A stretch of DNA of 64,000 nucleotides from Tissierellales bacterium (GTDB lineage: Bacteria; Bacillota; Clostridia; Tissierellales; Sedimentibacteraceae), in NCBI GenBank assembly GCA_018433765.1, contig JAHDQO010000001.1, positions 124,001 to 188,000 of the forward strand, written 5' to 3'. Both the position numbers and the translations under genes were made by a program. Below, one piece after another: positions 1 to 8,774 of the stretch; within the stretch, counting starts at the first letter, position 1; every line of letters begins with the position of its first letter. A model generated the notes under the pieces. It saw nothing but the letters and a program-made list of their open reading frames with translations. It was not told the origin of the DNA and ran no database searches.

Positions 1-2
1 CT

Positions 3-191
3 GAGAAAATTGCAAGCAAAGGTAGAACTGCTATTAAACATTCAAAAGAGTCCATAAACAAAGGTATTGAAACTGATATTGAAACTGCAATATCTATAGA
101 AGAAAATCTTTTTGGATTATGTTTTTCAACTGAAGATCAAAAAGAAGGAATGGGAGCTTTTTTAGAGAAAAGAACACCTAATTTCAAGTAA
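3..191 (+). CDS. crt: Enoyl-CoA hydratase / 3-hydroxybutyryl-CoA dehydratase (crotonase), C-terminal part
   Basis: The reading frame is open from the window edge and gives 62 residues. The end (FSTEDQKEGMGAFLEKR then a terminal PNFK) is the usual C-terminus of short-chain crotonases, where this helix packs over the CoA site. The family interconverts crotonyl-CoA and 3-hydroxybutyryl-CoA. The next gene, 72 bp downstream on the same strand, is 3-hydroxybutyryl-CoA dehydrogenase, the usual clostridial crt-hbd order, which supports the call. The N-terminus and the oxyanion-hole region lie outside the window, so the exact paralogue cannot be settled. Confidence 0.85.
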   Translation, partial: EKIASKGRTAIKHSKESINKGIETDIETAISIEENLFGLCFSTEDQKEGMGAFLEKRTPNFK

Positions 192-263
192 GTAAAGTTG
201 AAAATTAAAAGTAAGGGTTAATACCTTTTACTTTTAAATAATTATATAATAAGGAGGTACAAA

Positions 264-1103
264 ATGAAAGTATTTATTCTAGGAGCTGGAACTATGGGTT
301 CTGGTATAGCTCAAGTATTTATTACAAAAGGTCACGAAGTAATATTGCGAGATATTAAAGAAGAATTCGTTGCAAAAGGTTCTGCAATGATTAAGAAAAA
401 TTTAGGAAGACTTGTTAAAAAAGAAAGAATTACTGAAGATGATGCAGCTGCTATAATGGATAGACTAACTACTACAACAGAAATGAAATTAGCTAAAGAT
501 GCAGACTTAGTAATTGAAGCTGCTGTAGAAAATATGGCAATAAAAAAAGATATTTTCAAAGAATTAGATGAAATATGTAAGAAAGACACAATTTTAGCAA
601 CAAACACTTCATCTTTATCAATAACAGAAGTTGCTAATGTAACAACTAGACCAGATAAAGTAATAGGTATGCATTTCTTTAATCCAGCACCTGTTATGGG
701 TCTTGTAGAAGTTATTAGAGGCTTTGTTACCTCAGACGAAACTTGTAAGAAAGTTATAGATATAGCAAAAGAATTAGGAAAAACTCCTGTAGAAGTAAAA
801 GAAGCTCCAGGATTTGTTGTAAATAGAATATTAGTTCCAATGATAAATGAAGCTGTAGGTATATTAGCAGATGATGTTGCTGCAGCAGAAGATATAGATC
901 AAGCTATGAAATTAGGTGCAAACCATCCTATAGGACCATTGGCTTTAGGAGATTTGATTGGTTTAGACGTATGCCTTGCAATTATGGAAGTTTTGTATAA
1001 TGAATATGGTGATACAAAATATAGACCTCATCCATTGTTAAGAAAGATGGTAAGAGCGGGCAAATTGGGAAGAAAAACAAAAGAAGGTTTCTACAAATAT
1101 TAA
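264..1103 (+). CDS. hbd: 3-hydroxybutyryl-CoA dehydrogenase
   Basis: A cytosolic NAD(P)-dependent enzyme that interconverts acetoacetyl-CoA and 3-hydroxybutyryl-CoA, for butyrate formation or fatty acid use. The 279-residue length is typical of single-domain bacterial Hbd. A Rossmann motif (GAGTMGSG) sits at residues 7-14, the catalytic His in [10 protein letters not shown] is residue 137, and the C-terminal dimer domain carries the [16 protein letters not shown] block. The ATG has an AAGGAGG site 7 bases upstream. It lies between a crotonase and a thiolase, but a terminator follows it, so the thiolase has its own transcript start. Confidence 0.96.
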   Translation: MKVFILGAGTMGSGIAQVFITKGHEVILRDIKEEFVAKGSAMIKKNLGRLVKKERITEDDAAAIMDRLTTTTEMKLAKDADLVIEAAVENMAIKKDIFKELDEICKKDTILATNTSSLSITEVANVTTRPDKVIGMHFFNPAPVMGLVEVIRGFVTSDETCKKVIDIAKELGKTPVEVKEAPGFVVNRILVPMINEAVGILADDVAAAEDIDQAMKLGANHPIGPLALGDLIGLDVCLAIMEVLYNEYGDTKYRPHPLLRKMVRAGKLGRKTKEGFYKY

Positions 1104-1123
1104 TATTTAATTAGTATAAAACG

Positions 1124-1155
1124 AAAAGAAATCCTTAAATATTAAGGGTTTCTTT
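1124..1155 (+). terminator. Rho-independent terminator after hbd
   Basis: A 13-bp stem (AAAGAAATCCTTA pairing with TAAGGGTTTCTTT, one G-U pair) with a short AT loop follows the hbd stop by about 20 bases. The 3' arm is itself T-rich. Confidence 0.75.
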
Positions 1156-1219
1156 GTCATTTACTATAACGAGCATATTAAATATGTTAATAAAACTTAA
1201 AAAACAATTTGTTAAAATT

Positions 1220-1250
1220 TTAACATTCTTTTTGTTAATTGTAGTATAAT
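1220..1250 (+). promoter_or_regulatory. Possible thiolase promoter
   Basis: A perfect TATAAT lies about 80 bp before the thiolase start and after the hbd terminator. The best -35 is TTAACA with a rather long 19-bp spacer, so the assignment is tentative. Confidence 0.35.
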
Positions 1251-1332
1251 AATAAGGTAGTAAAAGATATGCATTAAAGATAAAGCATTAAAATTAACTA
1301 AAAAAATATATAGATATAAGGAGGTTTTAATT

Positions 1333-2511
1333 ATGAGAGATGTAGTAATTGTTTCAGCTGTAAGAACACCAGTTGGATCTTTTGGGGGTAAGTTATCTTC
1401 AGTATCAGCAGTTGATTTAGGTATTGCTGCAGCAAAAGAAGCAATGAAAAGAGCAGGTGTTAAGCCTGAACAGGTTCAAGAAGTTATTATGGGTAATGTT
1501 TTAGGTGCTGGTATTGGACAAAATGTTACTAGACAAGTATCTGTAGGATCAGGCATACCTGTTGAAGTTCCTTCTATGACTATTAATAAAGTATGCGGTT
1601 CAGGTTTAAGAAGTGTTAGTATAGCTTATCAATTCATTCAAAATGGCGATGCAGATATTATTCTTTGCGGTGGTACTGAAAGTATGAGCAATGCTCCTTA
1701 CTATGTTCCTAAAGCTAGATGGGGACAAAGAATGGGAGATGGTAAGCTAATTGATGGCATGGTGTATGATGGATTATATGATATCTTTAACAAATATCAT
1801 ATGGGAATTACTGCTGAAAATATAGCTGAACAGTGGAAAATTTCAAGAGAAGATCAAGATGCATTTTCTGCAGTAAGTCAAAACAGAGCAGAAGCTGCTC
1901 AAAAGTCAGGAAGATTTAAAGATGAAATAATTCCTGTTGAAATTCCTCAAAGAAAAGGAGATCCTATAGTTGTAGATACTGACGAATTTCCTAGACATGG
2001 GACAACAAAAGAGAAATTAGCTAAATTAAGACCTGCTTTTAAAAAAGGTGGTACAGTAACAGCAGGTAATGCTTCTGGAATAAATGACGGTGCAGCTGCT
2101 CTAGTTGTTATGAGCAAAGAAAAAGCAGACGAACTTGGACTAGAATATATAGCAGTAATAAAAGCTTATGCTTCAGCAGGTGTAGATCCTTCAATAATGG
2201 GTTATGGACCTGTTCCAGCTACTAAAAAAGTTTTGAAAAAAATAGGATGGACTGTTGATGACCTTGATTTAATAGAAGCAAATGAAGCATTTGCAGCTCA
2301 ATCATTAGCTGTTGTAAAAGATTTAGGATTAAATACAGATATAGTAAATGTTAACGGTGGAGCTATAGCTTTAGGTCATCCAATTGGAGCTTCTGGAGCA
2401 AGAATATTAGTAACATTGTTATATGAAATGATGAAGAGAGATTCTAAGAAAGGCCTTGCTACACTTTGCATAGGTGGTGGAATGGGAACTGCTTTATTAG
2501 TTGAAAGATAA
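1333..2511 (+). CDS. thlA: Acetyl-CoA acetyltransferase (thiolase)
   Basis: Cytosolic biosynthetic-type thiolase, 392 residues (usual 390-395), joining two acetyl-CoA into acetoacetyl-CoA or the reverse. The acyl-carrying Cys88 lies in NKVCGSGLR, His349 in GHPIGASG and Cys379 in CIGGGMG, so the active site is complete. The start has a strong AAGGAGG. With the crotonase and hbd just upstream it forms the C4-CoA module of butyrate-type clostridia, although terminator 1124-1155 separates it transcriptionally from hbd. No acyl-CoA dehydrogenase or ETF genes are seen downstream, so they would lie before the window or elsewhere. Confidence 0.96.
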   Translation: MRDVVIVSAVRTPVGSFGGKLSSVSAVDLGIAAAKEAMKRAGVKPEQVQEVIMGNVLGAGIGQNVTRQVSVGSGIPVEVPSMTINKVCGSGLRSVSIAYQFIQNGDADIILCGGTESMSNAPYYVPKARWGQRMGDGKLIDGMVYDGLYDIFNKYHMGITAENIAEQWKISREDQDAFSAVSQNRAEAAQKSGRFKDEIIPVEIPQRKGDPIVVDTDEFPRHGTTKEKLAKLRPAFKKGGTVTAGNASGINDGAAALVVMSKEKADELGLEYIAVIKAYASAGVDPSIMGYGPVPATKKVLKKIGWTVDDLDLIEANEAFAAQSLAVVKDLGLNTDIVNVNGGAIALGHPIGASGARILVTLLYEMMKRDSKKGLATLCIGGGMGTALLVER

Positions 2512-2528
2512 CAAAAAATTTGAGAAAA

Positions 2529-2560
2529 ATGCGGAAAGTTAATACTTTCCGTATTTTTTT
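2529..2560 (+). terminator. Rho-independent terminator after thiolase
   Basis: An 11-bp stem (ATGCGGAAAGT pairing with ACTTTCCGTAT, one G-U pair) with a TAAT loop runs straight into seven T residues, 18 bases after the stop codon. Confidence 0.9.
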
Positions 2561-2656
2561 GATGAAATTTTTTTATTGCTAAAACATTTTAAAATATTTA
2601 TTATATAGTTATAGATAATTATAAATTACTAATATTTAATTGGGAGGCTGATTATT

Positions 2657-3478
2657 CTGAGAGTAAAAATAGGACTATGTCAAATGAAAATTGTTGATGA
2701 TAAAAAGGTAAATATAGAAAAAGCTGATAAAATGATATTAGATACAGTTAAAAGGGGTGCAAATTTTGTGTGCTTACCAGAAATTTTTAATTGTCCATAT
2801 GGCAATGAGTATTTTCCTAAATATGCAGAAAAAGAAGGTGAGCAAACATTTATTTTTCTTTCTGAAACTGCTAAAAAACATAAAATATATTTAATAGGTG
2901 GATCAATTCCCGAGCTTGATAATAATAAAATATATAATACTAGTTATGTATTTAATCCAAAAGGAGAATTGATAGGTAAACATAGAAAAGTGCATTTATT
3001 TGATATTGAAGTAGAAAATAAAATAAGATTTATGGAATCAGATGTTCTTTCAGCAGGAAATAACTTAACAGTTATAGATACAGAATATGGTAAAATAGGA
3101 GTAGCCATATGTTTTGATATTAGATTTGTTGAATGGTTTAGGCTTATGACGCTAAATGGAGCAAGATTAATATTTTTGCCTGCAGCTTTTAACATGATTA
3201 CAGGGCCGGTACATTGGGAACTTTCTTTTAGAGCCAGAGCTGTAGATAATCAAGTATTTATGGTAGGTTGTGCTCCTGCAAGAGAAAGTAATTTTTCATA
3301 TGTTTCATATGGAAATTCTGTCATTGTAAATCCTTGGGGTGAGACAGTTGCGAGACTTGATGAAAAAGAATCAACTATTGTTAGAGAAATAGATTTAGAT
3401 ATGGTAGAAAAAATTAGAGAACAAATTCCTATACTTAAAAATAGGAGAACAGATTTATACGAAATAAACAAAAAATAA
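2657..3478 (+). CDS. Nit2-like omega-amidase (nitrilase superfamily), probable CTG start
   Basis: Carbon-nitrogen hydrolase resembling omega-amidases that hydrolyse alpha-ketoglutaramate and related omega-amides. The Glu-Lys-Cys triad is visible: Glu42 in LPEIF, Lys111 in HRKVHLF and Cys152 in AICFDIRF. The first ATG (2684) would cut off the conserved first strand (RVKIGLCQM). In frame upstream there is no ATG, GTG or TTG. A GGGAGG site at 2642-2647 lies 9 bases before CTG 2657 and 6 before ATT 2654, so I place the start at CTG, giving 273 residues. Residue numbers then fall within one of those I recall for mammalian Nit2. It stands alone between two terminated units. Confidence 0.85.
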   Translation: MRVKIGLCQMKIVDDKKVNIEKADKMILDTVKRGANFVCLPEIFNCPYGNEYFPKYAEKEGEQTFIFLSETAKKHKIYLIGGSIPELDNNKIYNTSYVFNPKGELIGKHRKVHLFDIEVENKIRFMESDVLSAGNNLTVIDTEYGKIGVAICFDIRFVEWFRLMTLNGARLIFLPAAFNMITGPVHWELSFRARAVDNQVFMVGCAPARESNFSYVSYGNSVIVNPWGETVARLDEKESTIVREIDLDMVEKIREQIPILKNRRTDLYEINKK

Positions 3479-3639
3479 TCTTTAAATATGATATAATAAA
3501 AAGATAAAAGATAAATGAGCAACTATTTTAGATAAAAGTTAATGAATAAATTTTTTTACAAAATTTAAACTATGTTGAAAAGATAGTTGTTTAGTTGTAA
3601 GTTATTAAGATATAAGTTAGAAAAAACTAGGGAGAAAGT

Positions 3640-4335
3640 ATGAGTGAAATAAGAAGCATTATGATAGGATTAATCCTAATGGTTAAGAAATACACGTGCA
3701 TACCAATAAATCTTTATGCAGAACAAACTGAAGAAGATTATTACAATGGAATTACACTGCTTCCAGTTTTAGGAATTGCTATTGGTGTAATAATGTTTTT
3801 AATTTCAATACTTGGATATATATATAATAGATTTTTTATAAGCATCTTAATAGTTTTGTTTTATTGCATAATAACAAAATGTAATACTATAAAAGAATTA
3901 TCAATGGTAGTAAATAAAATTATTTATAAAAAAGATGATAATGTTAGCAATATAAGTGAAACAGTTAGCATAATTATTGCATTAATTTTTTACTTTGTGT
4001 TGTTTGGATTAGTTCCAAATTCGGCAGTACTAATAACTCCAATAGTTGGATTTAGTACACTTATAATCGCAGGTTCAACAATTAAATATTATGATAGTGT
4101 AACTAGTTATTATGATAACAAACAAAGGATAGTTGCTTTTTCAATAGTTTTTGCATCAGCAGTAATAGTAAATTACAAGCTAGTAATATCAATTTCTTTT
4201 ACACTTATAATAATCGGTCTAGCTTTAAATTATTTAAACAATTATATAAAAAAGGTATTATTTTTTCATGATGGATGTATAATAGAAATATCACAAATTA
4301 CTTTTTTAATATTAACTTATATTTTAAAAATATAA
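3640..4335 (+). CDS. CobS-like membrane protein, degenerate cobalamin synthase relative
   Basis: A 231-residue protein with about six hydrophobic segments. The start (ILMVKKYTCIPI, then LLPVLGIAIGVI) and the end (FHDGCIIEISQITFLIL) follow the pattern of CobS, adenosylcobinamide-GDP ribazoletransferase, an inner-membrane enzyme of B12 assembly. The Asp-rich motif of that family (DGLADT-like, about residue 60) is missing: here the region reads FYCIITKCNTIKEL. It ends 12 bp before a corrinoid adenosyltransferase gene, which fits a corrinoid link. It may be an inactive or repurposed relative; the assignment rests on overall pattern and neighbour. Confidence 0.5.
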   Translation: MSEIRSIMIGLILMVKKYTCIPINLYAEQTEEDYYNGITLLPVLGIAIGVIMFLISILGYIYNRFFISILIVLFYCIITKCNTIKELSMVVNKIIYKKDDNVSNISETVSIIIALIFYFVLFGLVPNSAVLITPIVGFSTLIIAGSTIKYYDSVTSYYDNKQRIVAFSIVFASAVIVNYKLVISISFTLIIIGLALNYLNNYIKKVLFFHDGCIIEISQITFLILTYILKI

Positions 4336-4347
4336 TAGGAGGAATAA

Positions 4348-4863
4348 ATGGATAAAGGATATATTCATGTTTATACAGGTAATGGTAAAGGTAAAACAAC
4401 AGCTGCATTTGGATTAGCAGTAAGAGCATTGTGCGCAGGAAAAAAAGTTTTTGTAGGTCAGTTCGTAAAAGATATGAAATATAATGAAACAAAATTAAAA
4501 GATTGTTTTGAAAATTTAGAAGTAAAACAATTCGGAAGAGGTTGCTTCATTTATAATAAACCTGAAGAAGAGGATATTCAATCGGCTAAACAAGGACTTG
4601 AAGAGTGTAAGTCAATACTTCAAAAAGGCGAATATGATCTTGTAATTCTTGATGAGCTTAATATAGCATTATATTTTAAATTACTAAAAGTAGAAGATGT
4701 AATTGAAGTTATAAAGAGCAAAGCCAGTCACGTTGAAGTTGTAATAACAGGAAGATATGCTCCCGATGAACTTATTATACTAGCAGATTTAGTAACAGAG
4801 ATGAAAGAAATAAAGCATTATTACAACAAAGGAGTAGAAGCTAGAGAAGGAATAGAAAGGTAA
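4348..4863 (+). CDS. cobO: Corrinoid adenosyltransferase (CobO/BtuR type)
   Basis: Transfers the adenosyl group of ATP to cob(I)alamin-type corrinoids, in the cytosol. At 171 residues it has the family length. The P-loop GNGKGKTTAAFG begins at residue 11, and the later blocks VGQFVKD, YDLVILDELNIAL and VVITGRYAPDELI are the standard CobO series. AGGAGG precedes the ATG, and the gene follows the CobS-like gene by 12 bp, probably on one transcript. No other B12 synthesis gene is near, which suggests salvage or a split pathway. Confidence 0.93.
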   Translation: MDKGYIHVYTGNGKGKTTAAFGLAVRALCAGKKVFVGQFVKDMKYNETKLKDCFENLEVKQFGRGCFIYNKPEEEDIQSAKQGLEECKSILQKGEYDLVILDELNIALYFKLLKVEDVIEVIKSKASHVEVVITGRYAPDELIILADLVTEMKEIKHYYNKGVEAREGIER

Positions 4864-5172
4864 AGATATGAATGGAGAAATTAGAATGAGCGAAGCAAAG
4901 CGTAGTCGAAAGATTTTGTGTTAAATAAAAAAATTTATTATGTCGGAAAGTAATTAATAAAAAAAGAAACAGATAATAAAAACAAGTAACTAATTAAAAT
5001 AAAAGTTAAAAATTATGGAAGCTTTACTTATGTAAAGCTTTATAAATTGAGAAATGAGAAACAAAACAATTATCAAAAATAATTTACGAATTTATGAGTA
5101 AATCTTCAATGTTACTAGTTACTAGTTACTCATCACTCGTTATTTTGCTAATCACTCGTTCACAGTTTCTAC
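4864..5172. repeat. Low-complexity intergenic segment with palindromic repeat copy
   Basis: No gene is seen between cobO and the convergent degV. Positions 5018-5040 hold a palindrome (GAAGCTTTACTTATGTAAAGC) that recurs at 7299-7319 and 7470-7491 and in altered form near 45120. The flanks hold AT-rich runs of the type ACTAGTTACTAGTTACTCATC, with a TTTACGAA...ATGAGTAAATC stretch shared with 45290-45312. Confidence 0.6.
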
Positions 5173-6021
5173 TTATTTTAGATAGTATCCAAAACCTACA
5201 GTACCTCTTCCACAGTGGCTTGAAATCACACAGCCTGTAGTATATTTTGAAAAAGTTTTAATTCCTGTTTTTGTTTCAATTTGTTTTTTTACTTGTTCCA
5301 TTTCTTCTTCATTACCTGATGCACACGCTATATGAAGCTCGTCCTTATAAATCCTATCTTTATCTTTTACCAATTCATTTATCATTAAATTTATTGCTTT
5401 GGATTTGCCACGTGTTTTTTTCCATACTTTTAAACCTTCAATAGACATATTAATAATAGGTTTTATATTAAGCATGCTTCCAAATATTTTTTCTACTGAA
5501 TTGCATCTTCCACCCATATGTATATAATCAAGAGTTTCAATAGCAAAAAAAAGTTTGTAATTAGGTACCATTTTTTCTATTATATTTACTATTTTATCAA
5601 TTGGAAACCCTTTCTTTACAAATTCATGGGCATATGTTATAAGACCACCTATTGCACCACAAAGATTTAATGAGTCAATAACTCTAACCGCTCCTTTAGG
5701 GAACTGCCTCGCAGCTAATTGAGCATTTTGAATAGTTGATGATAGTTTAGAAGATAATCCTATATAGATTATTTCTTTACCTTTATTAACAAATGGTTCA
5801 AAAGCTTTATAAAAATCTAAAGGTGATGGTGATGATGTTTTAGGAAGCGTGTTATATTTATCTACAAGATTAAACATCTCATCAGGCTTAATATCTACAC
5901 CATCTCTATAAGTCTTATTATTAAATGTTACCAATAACGGAACAATACCTACATCCATTTCTTTAATCTTATCAATAGGTAAATCACAGGTGCTGTCAGC
6001 AAATAGTTTTATATTGTCCAT
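5173..6021 (-). CDS. DegV family fatty-acid-binding protein
   Basis: A 282-residue DegV-fold protein. The family binds a single fatty acid; some members (FakB) present it to the kinase FakA for phosphorylation and membrane lipid synthesis. The start DNIKLFADSTCDLPIDKIKEMD, the TSSPSPLDFYKAFEP block and the ETLDYIHMGGRC block are diagnostic; the last contributes to the lipid pocket. A GGGAGGG site precedes the ATG on the minus strand. No fakA-like kinase is adjacent. A second, diverged DegV protein lies at 11372-12205. Confidence 0.93.
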   Translation of the reverse strand: MDNIKLFADSTCDLPIDKIKEMDVGIVPLLVTFNNKTYRDGVDIKPDEMFNLVDKYNTLPKTSSPSPLDFYKAFEPFVNKGKEIIYIGLSSKLSSTIQNAQLAARQFPKGAVRVIDSLNLCGAIGGLITYAHEFVKKGFPIDKIVNIIEKMVPNYKLFFAIETLDYIHMGGRCNSVEKIFGSMLNIKPIINMSIEGLKVWKKTRGKSKAINLMINELVKDKDRIYKDELHIACASGNEEEMEQVKKQIETKTGIKTFSKYTTGCVISSHCGRGTVGFGYYLK

Positions 6022-6205
6022 GGTAACCCTCCCAATGAGTTATTATTAAAATCTCATATATAGTATAGTACGTATAAATAAATTTGTAAACATTAATATA
6101 ATTTGATATAATAAAAAATACTAAACATGTTAATAAGAGTGACTTTCATATATATTAAATAATTTAATTATTCTTTTTTAAGCGTAGGGGAAGGAAGTTA
6201 TTAGT

Positions 6206-7237
6206 ATGAAGAAAAAAATAATCAATTTTGCTCTACTTATAGGTATTACTGCTTTTACATTACAACTTTTAGTAAGAGCATATTCAACAGAAGATATAAT
6301 AATGCTCAAACATAATACAGAAATAAAGTTTATACTATTAGGTGTAATGGCACTTATTATTAATTGGGTTTTAGAAGCTGTAATAATGAATGTGTTTGGA
6401 AATGCTGTAGAATTAAAAATTGGATTTTTAGGTTCACTTAAGTATACGCTTATAGGAAAATACTATAATCTTATTACTCCTTTTTATTCAGGAGGGCAGC
6501 CTGTACAGGCTTATTGCATGGCTAATGATGGGCACTCAATAAGTAAAACAACAACTGTACTTGTTAATAAATTTATGGTATTTCAGATTGTATTAAATAT
6601 ATACTCTCTATCCATGATTATATATAATTTTAATTTAATTATGTCTACAATGAAAACTGCAATACCTTTTGTTATTATTGGGTTAGTGCTAAATATAGGA
6701 ATGATAACACTTATAGCAGTTTTATTTTTCAATAAAAAAGTATTTGAAAAAATGATATATTGGGGAATAGGCATTGCATATAAAATAAAAGTTATAAAAG
6801 ATATAAAACATGTTAAAAATAAGGCTATTAGTTATTTTGAAGATTATTATACTAGTCTTAAAAATATGTGGAAAAATAAAATATTATTTGTAAAAACAGC
6901 TATATTAACAGCGTTAATGATGACAAGTTACTACTTTATAACATACTGTGTTTATCTTGCATTAAGTCTTAGAGATGCATCAGCATTTAATATAATGTCT
7001 ATGCAGGCCATTCTTAATATGGCAGTAGTCTTTATACCAACTCCAGGTACTGTCGGTGCATCGGAAGGTGGTTTCTATTTACTTTATAAGCACTACTTTG
7101 GAGGACAGCTAGTTGCATTTGCTATACTTGTATGGAGACTCATAGTATACTATTTAAATATTGCAGTGTGCGGTTGTGTAGCATTACTTGATTATATTGT
7201 AAGAAAGAGAAGAAAGAAAGTAATAATAAGCAACTGA
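6206..7237 (+). CDS. Lysylphosphatidylglycerol synthase-like integral membrane protein (UPF0104 family)
   Basis: A 343-residue polytopic protein with about eight membrane segments. Recognisable family blocks are GKYYNLITPFYSGGQPVQAYCM near residue 90 and PTPGTVGASEGGFYLLYK near residue 280, as in the membrane domain of MprF and in stand-alone flippase-like proteins. It lacks the cytosolic aminoacyl transferase domain of full MprF, so a transport or flipping role is more likely than lysyl transfer. Monocistronic, with GGAAGGA before the ATG, divergent from degV. Confidence 0.85.
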   Translation: MKKKIINFALLIGITAFTLQLLVRAYSTEDIIMLKHNTEIKFILLGVMALIINWVLEAVIMNVFGNAVELKIGFLGSLKYTLIGKYYNLITPFYSGGQPVQAYCMANDGHSISKTTTVLVNKFMVFQIVLNIYSLSMIIYNFNLIMSTMKTAIPFVIIGLVLNIGMITLIAVLFFNKKVFEKMIYWGIGIAYKIKVIKDIKHVKNKAISYFEDYYTSLKNMWKNKILFVKTAILTALMMTSYYFITYCVYLALSLRDASAFNIMSMQAILNMAVVFIPTPGTVGASEGGFYLLYKHYFGGQLVAFAILVWRLIVYYLNIAVCGCVALLDYIVRKRRKKVIISN

Positions 7238-7297
7238 TAATTCCAAAATGCAAAATTAGTTGAAATTTAAAATTCAAAATTTAAAAATTAAAATATT

Positions 7298-7492
7298 AAA
7301 GCTTTACTACGTAAAGCTTCAGATTGTTGACAAAGTCAACAAGATGACAGGTTTTTGAGAAACTTGAAGTTCGAGGCGTGCCGAAAGCGAGTAAGCGGAG
7401 CGTATATAGAAATACGTGAGCATTCTCGATTGAGGCAACAACGATGAAATTCGGGTTTGTCAATAGCCTGAAGCTTTACTACGTAAAGCTTC
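7298..7492. repeat. Structured 195-bp repeat element with palindromic ends
   Basis: Both ends carry the palindrome AAGCTTTACTACGTAAAGCTT (7299-7319 and 7471-7491). Just inside are imperfect inverted arms, CAGATTGTTGACAAA at the left and TTTGTCAATAGCCTG at the right. The interior is far more GC-rich than its surroundings and holds a CGTAT/ATACG hairpin. Related palindromes occur at 5018 and, altered, at 45118. It behaves like a small non-autonomous dispersed element or structured repeat; no ORF is present. It sits just before the trpS ribosome binding site. Confidence 0.65.
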
Positions 7493-7550
7493 CATTAACT
7501 ATCAACTATAAAATATCAATTATCAACTATATATACTAGGAGGAATAAAA

Positions 7551-8564
7551 ATGTCTGATAAAAAAATAATTTTTAGTGGAATACAGCCTTCAGGTTCTTT
7601 GACTTTAGGTAACTATCTTGGAGCATTAAAAAATTTCGTTAACCTTCAAGAAGAATACAATTGTTATTATTGTGTAGTAGACATGCATGCGATAACAGTA
7701 CCAAAAGAACCAAAAGAATTAAGAAAAAATACTTTGCAGGTACTTGCAAATTATATAGCAGTAGGACTTGATCCTGATAAATCTACATTATTTATTCAAT
7801 CACATGTTCCTGCACATGCAGAACTAGCTTGGATTTTAAACTGCTTTACATACTTCGGAGAACTTGGACGTATGACTCAATTTAAAGATAAATCTAAAAA
7901 AAATGAAGGAAACATTACAGTAGGATTATTTGATTATCCAGTTCTTATGGTAGCAGATATTTTATTATATCAAGCAGATCTTGTTCCAGTAGGAGAAGAT
8001 CAAAGACAGCACCTTGAAATTACTAGGGATATAGCTCAAAGATTTAATAACCGTTTTAGTCCAACATTTACAGTTCCAGAACCCTATATCCCAAAAGTTG
8101 GAGCAAAAATAATGAGTCTTCAAGACCCTACAATTAAAATGTCTAAATCGGATACAAACGAAAATAGTTTTATATTATTAAGTGACAGTCCTGATGATAT
8201 AAGAAGAAAATTTAAACGAGCTGTTACAGATTCTTTAGGTGTAGTAGCGATAAACGAAGAACAATTAGGAATAAAAAATCTGTTAGGTATTTATACTAAA
8301 ATAACAGGAGAAAAAATAGAAGACATAGTATCTAGATACGAAGGAAAAGGGTATGCAGAGTTTAAATCAGATGTAGCTGATTTAGTAATAGAAGAATTAA
8401 AGCCTATAAGAGAAAAATCAGAATATCTTCTTAAAAATAAAGATTATCTAGAAGAGATATATGCTAAAGGAGCACAAAAAGCAGAAAATGCAGCAAGAAA
8501 AACCCTTAGAAAAGTACAGAAAAAAGTAGGATTTATACCAAAAACCTTTAAAATACAACAATAA
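7551..8564 (+). CDS. trpS: Tryptophanyl-tRNA synthetase
   Basis: Class I aminoacyl-tRNA synthetase charging tRNA-Trp, cytosolic, 337 residues (usual about 330). The HIGH-equivalent lies in PSGSLTLGNYLGAL (residues 12-25) and the second ATP motif is KMSKSD near residue 196. The GEDQRQHLEITRDIAQRFN block is typical of bacterial TrpRS. A strong AGGAGG stands before the ATG. I looked for a T-box leader and saw none; the upstream region is occupied by a repeat element. A clear terminator follows. Confidence 0.97.
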   Translation: MSDKKIIFSGIQPSGSLTLGNYLGALKNFVNLQEEYNCYYCVVDMHAITVPKEPKELRKNTLQVLANYIAVGLDPDKSTLFIQSHVPAHAELAWILNCFTYFGELGRMTQFKDKSKKNEGNITVGLFDYPVLMVADILLYQADLVPVGEDQRQHLEITRDIAQRFNNRFSPTFTVPEPYIPKVGAKIMSLQDPTIKMSKSDTNENSFILLSDSPDDIRRKFKRAVTDSLGVVAINEEQLGIKNLLGIYTKITGEKIEDIVSRYEGKGYAEFKSDVADLVIEELKPIREKSEYLLKNKDYLEEIYAKGAQKAENAARKTLRKVQKKVGFIPKTFKIQQ

Positions 8565-8569
8565 TTATA

Positions 8570-8608
8570 AACCTCTAAATTTAATAATAAGATTTAGAGG
8601 TTTTTTTA
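8570..8608 (+). terminator. Rho-independent terminator after trpS
   Basis: The arms AACCTCTAAAT and ATTTAGAGGTT, separated by a short AT loop, are followed by a T-run. Confidence 0.9.
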
Positions 8609-8774
8609 TATACTAGCAAAGTTCTCCTCCTAGTATATAAAAAACGAGGATTGAAAAGGACGAGATGTCCTTGCCGTTAAGGGGGGTGCTCAATAAATAA
8701 GAATATCATTAATCACAATTTTTCATATAACAGCATAAGTTAATTATACTGAATATTTTGAAAGGAGCTGTTAT
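8607..8774. other. Unexplained structured segment between trpS and the permease
   Basis: The 15 bases 8625-8639 (TCCTCCTAGTATATA) are the exact reverse complement of the trpS ribosome-binding region 7530-7544, and they also pair locally with TATATACTAG at 8607-8616. A second small hairpin (GGAC-GAGAT-GTCC) and a G-rich run (AAGGGGGGTGCTC) follow near 8658-8692. It does not match a riboswitch class I can name. Confidence 0.4.

Noticed and set aside
1232-1250. TTGTTA close to TATAAT before the thiolase as a promoter pair
   Set aside because: They are only 7 bp apart, too short for sigma-A; a weaker TTAACA at 19 bp was recorded instead.
7321-7470. Possible riboswitch, T-box or tRNA in the GC-richer stretch before trpS
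   Set aside because: No T-box bulge sequence, no specifier stem, no tRNA cloverleaf. The palindromic ends and related copies elsewhere fit a repeat element better.
8640-8700. Possible guanidine (mini-ykkC-like) riboswitch because of GGACGAGATGTCC
   Set aside because: Only one such hairpin is present, the paired second hairpin is missing and the downstream permease is not a known guanidine transporter type.
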